A stretch of DNA of 32,993 bases from Bradyrhizobium monzae (GTDB taxonomy: Bacteria > Pseudomonadota > Alphaproteobacteria > Rhizobiales > Xanthobacteraceae): assembly GCF_021458635.1 (NCBI RefSeq), contig NZ_JAIRDQ010000022.1, positions 1 to 32,993 of the forward strand, written 5' to 3'. A program made the position numbers and the translations under genes. Below the pieces are notes generated by a model, which saw only the letters and a list, made by a program, of their open reading frames with translations, searched no databases and was not told where the DNA came from. This document shows, one piece after another, positions 26,301 through 32,993 of the stretch. Within the stretch, counting starts at the first letter, position 1. Every line of letters starts with the position of its first letter.

Positions 26301-26543
26301 TTAAGTTCCGACATGCCTGTCATCACCGACAGCGACGCTCATGTGATCGATGGCGCTCTGGATGTCGTCGCCAGCTTCGCGGGGGGAATGCGTTGCATCG
26401 TTCTTACTAGACTGGGTCCCCGCGAAGGAGGACGACCTGCCTTCGAGCGTATTCTCGTCTTCGCAGGGAGCCCGACTTCGCACCTGGACCGTTTCGAGTG
26501 ACCGAATGAGTTCGCGGACTCTTTCCTTCCTGGCCTTGATCAT
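26301..26543 (-). CDS. Possible 80-residue hypothetical protein
   Basis: The ATG at 26543 follows AGGAGA with ideal spacing. The product opens with a strongly basic helix (MIKARKERVRELIRSLETVQ) and then becomes polar and Ser-rich with no known motif. The good ribosome binding site and helical start suggest a real beginning; the low-complexity rest suggests either a small regulator-like protein or the first part of a broken gene. No family recognised. Confidence 0.3.
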   Translation of the reverse strand: MIKARKERVRELIRSLETVQVRSRAPCEDENTLEGRSSSFAGTQSSKNDATHSPREAGDDIQSAIDHMSVAVGDDRHVGT

Positions 26544-27135
26544 CTGTTCTCCTGATTCCTATGTTGATAGCGCTCACTGCGCGGCATCGGGTTTGGGCTG
26601 GGGCATGGGCAGGCTCATTCGGATCCCGGCCAAGGGCATTGCCCCAGCGAGAACGATGAATGAGATACAATGCGCCGTCATCCCAGTGGACTCGATGTGT
26701 ATCGCTTACCGTCAATAGCAAAAGGTATGCCCATTGGTCTGAGCTTAGCCGGTCGCACTTCATGTTCCCACAGGAACGGAATCATCCCCTCCGGTATGCT
26801 CTGGTTTCCGCCCTGAGACTCGGGACGAAAGGCCCATCGAGAATTCGCCTGCTTGTCATTTGCAGGCCGAGTAGACAAGGATGGCACTGCTTCATTCAAC
26901 TGCGCAACTTGCGGGGTTGCAGCCCAAACCCCAGATGCCCAGCGTCGAGAGACCTCGATCGCGCCGAGGATTATTTGCGGTCACAACTCCCTGCCCTGGG
27001 CTGCAACTCGAGCCGTAGTGCTTGCTGTGGACAAGCTCCGGACCTTGCTTGCAGCCTCATTCTGTTTCGAGCCGGAGACATCATCGCCGGCTTGCTCACG
27101 GATCGGGGCGTCGCGCCTGTCCTAATGGTCGCGTG
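26544..27135. other. Gene-poor stretch
   Basis: Overlapping frames exist on both strands, but none has family-like motifs or a good start site. Nothing is supported here. Confidence 0.45.
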
Positions 27136-27249
27136 ATGTCGACGGAGCTTGCGATGGATCTTCGTTCTCCAGCTCTCCTGGTCCAGGAGAGTTTGGATTC
27201 AGGAGCCACAGTCTTTGATGTCGCAGCGTGGCTTGAACTCGTCAATTAG
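27136..27249 (+). pseudogene. Possible IS66 TnpA-type HTH relic
   Basis: A 37-codon frame contains LLVQESLDSGATVFDVAAWL, which recalls the start of the HTH in IS66/IS3 accessory proteins (compare KARIVEETLVPGAVVSDVAR in the intact TnpA here). The rest of the domain is absent. The similarity is short and the call is tentative. Confidence 0.3.
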
Positions 27250-27260
27250 GACAAAGCGAA

Positions 27261-27276
27261 TGTTGGATCAGCGACA
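27261..27276. promoter_or_regulatory. NifA-type upstream activator site
   Basis: TGTTGGATCAGCGACA is a perfect TGT-N10-ACA site. It lies only 19 bases upstream of the -24 box, centred about 54 bases before the predicted start, closer than usual for NifA sites (about -80 to -150). Confidence 0.55.
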
Positions 27277-27295
27277 ATGAACCCGCGGGATCTCA

Positions 27296-27311
27296 TGGCA
27301 CATCGCTTGCT
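27296..27311 (+). promoter_or_regulatory. Sigma-54 (-24/-12) promoter of ahpCD
   Basis: TGGCACATCGCTTGCT matches TGGCAC-N5-TTGCW fully with GG-N10-GC spacing. The predicted start near 27322 lies about 44 bases before the ahpC ATG. Confidence 0.8.
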
Positions 27312-27365
27312 TCGCTGATGACGCGAGATCACTGGGTTTCGCCCGAAGTACACAGTGGGGATAAA

Positions 27366-27920
27366 ATGCTTGGAATTGGAAGTAAGTTGCCGTCGTTCCA
27401 AATCACCGGGGTAAAGCCCGGCTTTCAGCTGCACGAAGAGAACGGACAGAGCGCCTTCGAGACGCTGACTGAAAAGAGCTTTCCCGGGAAATGGAAAATC
27501 ATCTTCTTTTACCCGAAGGATTTCACCTTTGTCTGCCCGACCGAGATCGCCGAGTTCGCCCGCCTGTCCAAGGATTTCGCCGACCGCGATGCGGTCGTGC
27601 TGGGCGGATCGACTGACAACGAGTTCTGCAAGCTTGCCTGGCGGCGCGAGCACAAGGACCTGCACCATCTGCCGATTTGGCAGTTTGCCGACACGGACGG
27701 CGCGCTGGTCGATGGATTGGGCGGCCGCTCGGCCGATGGCGTGGCCCACCGCACGACCTTCATTGTCGATCCTGAGAATACAATCCAGCATGTCTATGCC
27801 ACCAATCCCAATGTCGGCCGCAGCCCGAAGGACACGCTACGCGTCCTGGATGCTCTGCAAACTGACGAGCTCTGCCCCTGCAACCGCCAAGTCGGCGGGG
27901 AGACACTGAAAGTCGCTTGA
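27366..27920 (+). CDS. ahpC: Peroxiredoxin AhpC
   Basis: A 184-residue 2-Cys peroxiredoxin that reduces hydrogen peroxide, organic peroxides and peroxynitrite in the cytoplasm. Seen: IIFFYPKDFTFVCPTEIAEF with the peroxidatic Cys57, GGSTDNEFCKLAWRREHKDL, the active-site Arg region in GVAHRTTFIVDPENTIQHVY, and a C-terminal DELCPCNRQ with candidate resolving cysteines (about 170 and 172). This arrangement fits the AhpC type reduced by AhpD rather than AhpF, and ahpD follows 6 bases later. The ATG at 27366 has GGGGA four bases upstream. The gene is preceded by a sigma-54 promoter and a NifA-type site, suggesting expression during nitrogen fixation, where it would protect against respiratory peroxide. 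No oxyR gene is in view. Confidence 0.95.
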   Translation: MLGIGSKLPSFQITGVKPGFQLHEENGQSAFETLTEKSFPGKWKIIFFYPKDFTFVCPTEIAEFARLSKDFADRDAVVLGGSTDNEFCKLAWRREHKDLHHLPIWQFADTDGALVDGLGGRSADGVAHRTTFIVDPENTIQHVYATNPNVGRSPKDTLRVLDALQTDELCPCNRQVGGETLKVA

Positions 27921-27926
27921 GGGGAT

Positions 27927-28484
27927 ATGTCGATCGAGCAGTTGAAAGACCGGATTCCGGATTTCGCCAAGGACGTCAGGCTCAACCTGGCGTCGATGAT
28001 GGCGAACGAAACACTGTCACCGCAGAGCAAATATGGGCTGTTGCTGGCGAGCGCGATCGCGACCCGCAATCCGGTCGTGACGGCCGCAATGGAAACCGCC
28101 GCAGGCGTGGTGATGACGCCAGCGGCGGTCGAGGCGGCGAAATCCGCAGCATCCGTCATGGCGATGAACAACGTCTACTACCGCTTCGTTCATCTCGCCT
28201 CAAACCCGGAATACAAGACAATGCCCGCTCGGCTGCGGATGAATTGGCTTGGAAATCCGCGCGTGGACAGAACCGATTTTGAGTTGTGGGCACTGGCAGT
28301 CAGCGCGATCAACGGGTGCGGTGCCTGCATGGACGCCCATGAAAAGGCGCTGCGGCAGGCCGGCGTCGACTCTGATGCAATTCAAACGGCCGTGCGCTTT
28401 GCCGCGATCGTGCAGTCAGTTGCGGTTGCGATCGAGGCGGCCGGAGGTCGTACGGGCCAGGTGCGATTGCCAAGCGCGGATTGA
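27927..28484 (+). CDS. ahpD: Alkyl hydroperoxide reductase AhpD
   Basis: A 185-residue AhpD of the carboxymuconolactone decarboxylase fold, the thiol partner that passes reducing power from dihydrolipoamide-type donors to AhpC. Seen: the redox motif ELWALAVSAINGCGACMDAH with Cys131, Cys134 and His138 (E(x11)CxxCxxxH pattern), plus the N-terminal helical half with ASMMANETLSPQSKYGLLLA. Length is normal. The ATG at 27927 follows GAGGGGAT, six bases after the ahpC stop, so both are one transcription unit controlled from the promoter at 27296-27311. It converges with the effector relic, whose stop is at 28518, and no terminator hairpin is visible in the 33-base gap. Confidence 0.94.
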   Translation: MSIEQLKDRIPDFAKDVRLNLASMMANETLSPQSKYGLLLASAIATRNPVVTAAMETAAGVVMTPAAVEAAKSAASVMAMNNVYYRFVHLASNPEYKTMPARLRMNWLGNPRVDRTDFELWALAVSAINGCGACMDAHEKALRQAGVDSDAIQTAVRFAAIVQSVAVAIEAAGGRTGQVRLPSAD

Positions 28485-28517
28485 TCGTGACCGGGCGCGC
28501 GTTCTTAAGCTGCGCGG

Positions 28518-29072
28518 TCATGGGGCCGCCGCCACGAAGTCGAGACGCGGTTGGGCCACCCTGCCCTCACCGCAAAGGTAGGCGTGCAGAGCCGTCACGC
28601 ATTCATTCGCGTTCATGTTGTCACGCTTGTGAAGCGGAACGATCGTGAGATCGGCAAGCTGATAGAGCGGCGTGCGCTCGTGCATCAGTTGCGTGATCTC
28701 GTCCTGCCGGTTCTCGGTTTGCTACAGCGGGCGGGTGCTGTCGCCACCGAGTCGTTTCCTGATCTCGCCTTCGCCGGTATTGAGCCAGATCGAGACCGCG
28801 TTCTCGCCGATGCACCGCCGCGTCTCCTCACGCATGAACACACCGCCACCGGTTGCGATCACCGCGGGCCCTTGTTCGAGCGACTGCCTGATCTCACTCA
28901 ACTCAAGATTCCTGAAATCCTGCTCACCTTTGGTTGCGAAAATGTCCGATATCGACATGTCGAGCGCAGCCTCGATTTTCTTGTCGGAGTCGATGAACGG
29001 CAGCCCCCGCTGGTTCGCCAGCCGCGGGCCGATCGTGGATTTGCCGGCACCCGCCATACCGACAAGCACGAT
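28518..29072 (-). other. Shikimate kinase (AroK-like) domain at the end of the effector relic
   Basis: A complete AroK-type domain of about 180 residues: P-loop GMAGAGKST, the DSD motif in PFIDSDKKIE, the shikimate-binding Arg in GEQDFRNLE, GGG in IATGGGVFM, the lid Arg in DSTRPL and, after an in-frame TAG at 28722, the last Arg in HERTPLYQLADLTI. Apart from the amber codon every usual binding residue is present. The enzyme phosphorylates shikimate at position 3 on the way to chorismate. The unbroken downstream reading shows that the TAG arose late. It is read in continuous frame with the preceding effector fragment, so it is part of a fusion and not a separate housekeeping aroK. Confidence 0.85.
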
Positions 29073-32000
29073 CGCTCGCGCGCCCAATGCGCCAACAATC
29101 TCTGTTGCGCTCGGAGAAACCGCCGTGCGTCTCGGCGGGGCCGCTTGCAACCGACGGGTCTGGTTGGCGCCAACTGCACCGTCCGCGTCGGCTTCCCAGT
29201 GAGGGATTTCCATGGCCCCGTCGGGGATGACAACCTTGTTGCAGGCCTGTCGCACGCGCGCCAGGAGTTGCTCGGCGATGGACAGATCCAGGGGCTCTCC
29301 GTTCCCCGGCTGCAGCTCCTGCAGTTTCTGCAGCTGCTTATACGTGTCGTGATTGTCGACCTTGGCCTTGTAGCTGTCTGCTGTGTGGAACTCGACTTCG
29401 AAGCGGTAGCCGCCCGGCGTGGCGAGCACGGTCTTGATGCCGACGATGGTCGGCGAGCGCGTCCTGAACCAGTTGGTCGTGCTGACCTCGGCGCAGCCGC
29501 GCTCGTCGAAGGCCAGAATGGCTTTCTTGAAGGCACGGGCAAAATCCTTGTCAACGAGTTCGAAGACGTGACGCACAGCGTTGCTGATCAGCGCCGGCTT
29601 CAGACGGGGCGCTCATGCCGGTGAGCTGGTCTATCATGGAGAGCTCCGACCTTAAGCGGCGATCGAAATGGGGCATATTCACCGGGTTGCCAGCGTTCTT
29701 CAGCGTTTCGGCAACCGAGCGGGCAGTTGCGGTGATGTCCTTCTCTTCGGCTCGGGCGCGGGAAGCCTCCATTTTGGCGCGCTCTGAGGCCTGCTCGCGC
29801 GTCAATGTGATTGTCGTGGCATCATCGGCAGCAAGCCCGCGGCCCGAGGGTTTGGGCAGAATGCCCTTCTCTGCAGCAAGTTCGATCGAGGCGTGCATGA
29901 CTGAAGCCGCCAGCGTCGGATTGTCCTTGAGATCCTCCAATGTCGCATCGACATCGAACCGCCCCTGGTTGAGGGTAGCCGCCACGCTCTTGGTGTAAGG
30001 CACCGATTTCAACCCCGGTGTCTGTTGCAGCAGATGCTGAAGGTGCCCGCTCTTGATCAGGAAGATCTGGGCGCCGGTGTCCGATTTATAGGCGTCAGTT
30101 CCGACCTTGATGCCGAGGCTCAGGAGATTGTTTGCACTTTGCACGAGGTCGTGCGGTTCGTAACCATCCGGTCGCGGGTCGATGCGCGCAGGGTAGCGGT
30201 CGACGAGAAGCTGGACCCGCTCGCGATGCTCGGCCGCAGCCGGATAGGTCTCCGCCAGCTCCGGGAACAGCTCGCGGAGTGGTGGGCTCATTGCGAGCTG
30301 TGCCGCGCTCCCGCTGGCGGCTGCTTCGGACGGGACTTGTTCGGGCGGGACTTGCGCGTCCGGCCTCGCAGCCCACGCCTCGAGCTCGGCGACGAGCAGA
30401 TCGGCCACCTCGCACGCGACCGCATGCTCTGCCAGCTCGACCTCTCGCCGCGCCTTCTCGAGGCTGTCTTGGATATCCTGGCCACTCACCTGTTCCTGCT
30501 CCAGCAGGCCTCGGATGTCTCGCCTGAGCTCATGGTGAATGCCTTCGTATGTACCGAAGATGGCACGCTCGGCAAACCAGTGTCGGGCTTCATGGGATTG
30601 AGCCAGGAAGTCTCGCTGCAGGCCGGTATAGGTTTCCAGAACATTGCGCGTGGCGGCGAGGATCTGGCTGGCGCGACCGAACTTGTAGCGGCCGTCCTCA
30701 ATCGCCGGGGTATGCGACTTTGGCGGCTTGAGCGAGCGCAATCCGCGAGCCTGCTCCGCTTTGTCGAACTGCCGAACATGTTCGTAAAGCTGCGGCCGGT
30801 CGCCGATGATGACAAGGCTGTCCCCGTCGAAGTCTCCGTCAAGCTTTCTTCTGTTCACCAGGCGGCACGGCAACCACTGAGCCTGCGGCGAACACCTCGG
30901 GCGCCTGCAGGATGCCGACGCAGTCGAGCTGCGCGTCCGCCTGCACGCGGTCCTTGCCTTTCGTCCAGCTCGAATGGCACTTGACGTCCTCGGCAGACAT
31001 CACCAACCCGCGTTCGGCGAACTCGGTCGGCCAGATCTCATCCGGCACCACGATCAGAAGGCCTTTGGCAAAGAACGTCGGAGCGCCGGCTGCCAGTTCC
31101 TTGTTCGATTTCTGGGCGACGTTGAAGCTGTATTGTATGGTCACGCACTGATCGAGGAACGCCGCAGTCGGGTCCCCGACAGCGGCCGACTTGACTTGCT
31201 GGGCCGCGAACGGACGGAGGTTGGGCTTGTCATAAGGGGATCGCCCGATCAGCACACCACCACCGCTGAGCGTCGCGCTCTTGAGCGTCGGCACATGGAG
31301 GCAGCCATCGGCGGACGGGACGGCGACCGCGCCCGGACCGTTGATGTTTGCGGCCGTCACGATGCGAAACAGCTCCTCGGGCGTTAGCTCGTGCCCTTCT
31401 CGGCTCTCAAGCCAGGCCTCCGCCTTCGCTCGCGCCTCATCCGCCACCTGCGCGCTGGGCGGATAATGATGCAGCGCCGAAACGGGTAGGGATGATTTTC
31501 TTCCCTCACCAAAGGCAGCCACGGGACCTTCCTGCTCGCTGGCGCGGCGAACGGCGGGCATAAGCTTGGCCAGCGAGGCCTTGATGAAGCCGCAGCCGTC
31601 ATGCGGTCGCAAGGCGATCGGACCATCCGGTCCCGTCAGCTTGAACGGATGTTCCTCGTTGCCAGGGCGGTCGGGCAGCAGCGCCAATTTGAAGGCGCCT
31701 TCCAGCGCGTAATCGTGAGGCGATAGGCCTTTGATCGCCGGTGGCGCGGCAAAGCCCCTGCGCTGAGTGTAATAATAGGCTTCCTTGAAAGGAGCCCAGG
31801 CGCGCGACAGCTGCTCGAAGGCTGTGCCCGGCGCGGTGTCGGCATACGGAATGGCCAGCAGCTTCCCGCCGGACGCTTTTGCTGGCTCGTCTGGAGTACG
31901 GGCGGCCATCTGCGATATAGTCAAACGCGGCGGTTTTAGCTTGCTGCCGCCGAACAGGTCCATGCGGTGCGGCACACCATCGACGCTCACCGTACGCGCC

Positions 32001-32993
32001 AGCAAGAAGGCGCTCGGGGGCTGCTGGCAGTTGCACCGCGACCACGGGCAATGCCCCCGAGGTCAGGCGATGAAAAATGGAGTACCGTTTCTCGGGCTCG
32101 GTGGCGACCGGCCGCCCCTGCATGTCCACCACCGGCAACTGCATCAGTCCCGCCTCGCCTTCCGGAGATCTTGGCGCGTGGTCCATGGTGCGCAAGACCT
32201 GATGGACGTCGAAGACCGACGCAGGATGTTGCGCCTGGATCGCCGCCGCATCCTGCTCTATGAACAAGTCCAGCGCATCCACTGGATTGTCCGCCCCGAT
32301 CTGCGCGATCAGATTCCAGCTCATGCTGGACAGATCGCCCTGAATCAACTCGCGTGCGCTGGCCAGGATCTCCCGGGTCCCATACTCCAGCTGTTGCTGC
32401 CTGATCTTTAAATCGGGCTTGTTGCCCTCGACATACGGTCGCCTGAACAATTGTTTCAGGACGGCACGGGCCTTGAGCGTCTGATAGATCGATAAAGCGG
32501 GGCAGCGCGTCGCAAGCGGGCCACGGGTCCGCTCGGCGTCGCTTGCGTTCAGATGCGCCTCGATCTTGTGCTCGACCACCCCTTGGAGATCGTTGAGCAG
32601 GTTGAGCGCCTGTCTGCGGCGCCGGCGCAGCGGCTTCTGTGGGCTGCGCGCCAGCGGCACCAGAGCAGCGCACAGATTACCTATGGTTTCGAGATTGTTT
32701 TGGATAGCAAAATCATGAGCTTGACGCAATTCCGCAAGCCGATTCAAGCCTGTCGGAGCGAGCAAACCGAGATCATCAACCAGCCCCGCCTTACCCAGCG
32801 CCTTGAAAATCGTTGTGATGCTGAGAACACCGGCCTGCTCCAGCCGATCATTGTCATAGTGCAGGTAATGGGCGAGCTTGTGCAACCGATCCTTCGGCAG
32901 AGCGGCGTCCGTAATCTCCCCACTGTCCTCTGCCTCCATGATACTCCGCGCCAGAGCATTGGCGAGCATGCTCAGCTGAGGCGTGCTGAAGGC
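28518..32993 (-). pseudogene. XopAD/SKWP-type type III effector fused to shikimate kinase (C-terminal part, broken)
   Basis: One long coding region read leftward, entering from beyond the window. Order: the tail of an SKWP-like helical repeat (FSTPQLSMLANALARSIMEA); a charged helical region; a conserved globular region with FKLALLPDRPGNEEHPFKL and LRPHDGCGFIKASLAKLMPA; the KKLDGDFDGDSLVIIGDRPQ motif; a helical region; an FEVEFHTADSYKAKVDNHDT segment; and a shikimate kinase domain. The globular region and repeat recall Xanthomonas XopAD and Ralstonia RipS (SKWP) effectors, injected by type III secretion; this assignment is from memory of motifs. Three frameshifts break it: at 32016-32020 (run of five G; repaired reading PSAFLLARTVSVDG), at about 30843-30850 (repaired KKLDGDFDGD) and at 29606-29609 (run of four G; repaired PRLKPALISNAVRHVFELVD). 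An in-frame TAG at 28722-28724 follows. The final stop is TGA at 28518-28520. No internal secretion signal is expected, since the N-terminus lies outside. It is probably non-functional unless the breaks are sequence errors. Confidence 0.7.

Noticed and set aside
30843..30850. Programmed ribosomal frameshift at the effector break
   Set aside because: The change is +1 (or -2) without a classical slippery heptamer, and two other breaks plus an amber stop occur in the same gene, so decay or sequence error is simpler.
1..32993. CRISPR array, rRNA or tRNA genes
   Set aside because: No regularly spaced repeats and no recognisable rRNA or tRNA cloverleaf sequence were seen on reading both strands.

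Overview
The window looks like an accessory, symbiosis-island type region of a Bradyrhizobium-like alphaproteobacterium. The grounds are GC-rich coding style, several nested or decayed insertion sequences, a broken type III effector of the XopAD/SKWP kind, consensus sigma-54 (-24/-12) promoters in front of metabolic genes, and many decaying pseudogenes beside intact ones. The genus is inferred from content and style; no rRNA or marker gene is present.

Layout. 1-2.7 kb: a small SET-domain protein (minus) and a DUF2817 zinc-carboxypeptidase-like protein (plus). 2.9-9.7 kb: a three-level nest of mobile DNA. A decayed IS481-type transposase gene is split by an IS66-type element (3272-9133, 8-bp target duplication GAACCGTG). 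The tnpB of that element is split by a serine-recombinase element (about 5039-8422) carrying a DUF5372 gene, an HTH gene, a small gene and a frameshifted large serine recombinase. An IS5-type relic follows at 9.75-9.96 kb. 10.6-20.9 kb, all minus strand: a creatinase/ectoine-hydrolase-like M24 protein, a paired acyl-CoA dehydrogenase set resembling pimeloyl-CoA dehydrogenase PimC/PimD, a TesB thioesterase, a MaoC-type hydratase with a decayed second copy beside it, and an ACAD10/11-type acyl-CoA dehydrogenase. 21.5-24.1 kb: a decaying molybdate transporter locus (modA relic, intact modB, frameshifted modC). 24.8 kb: a cold-shock protein. 25.0-27.3 kb: mostly empty or degraded DNA. 27.3-28.5 kb: ahpC-ahpD. 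28.5 kb to the right end: the C-terminal part of a large XopAD-like effector gene (minus) ending in a shikimate kinase domain, broken by three frameshifts and one amber stop, and running off the window.

How the parts may fit. Matches to the sigma-54 consensus lie before ahpCD (with a perfect NifA-type TGT-N10-ACA site), before the PimC/PimD-like pair and before the MaoC hydratase, with a weaker one before the modA relic. This suggests that acyl-CoA degradation, peroxide defence and, formerly, molybdate uptake were attached to the nitrogen-fixation (NifA/RpoN) programme. The most unusual object is the effector relic. It joins an SKWP-type helical region, a conserved central region carrying a DGDFDGD motif resembling the catalytic loop of two-barrel RNA polymerases (or an EF-hand loop), and a complete shikimate kinase domain.

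All identifications come from reading the sequence and remembered family motifs; no database search was run.
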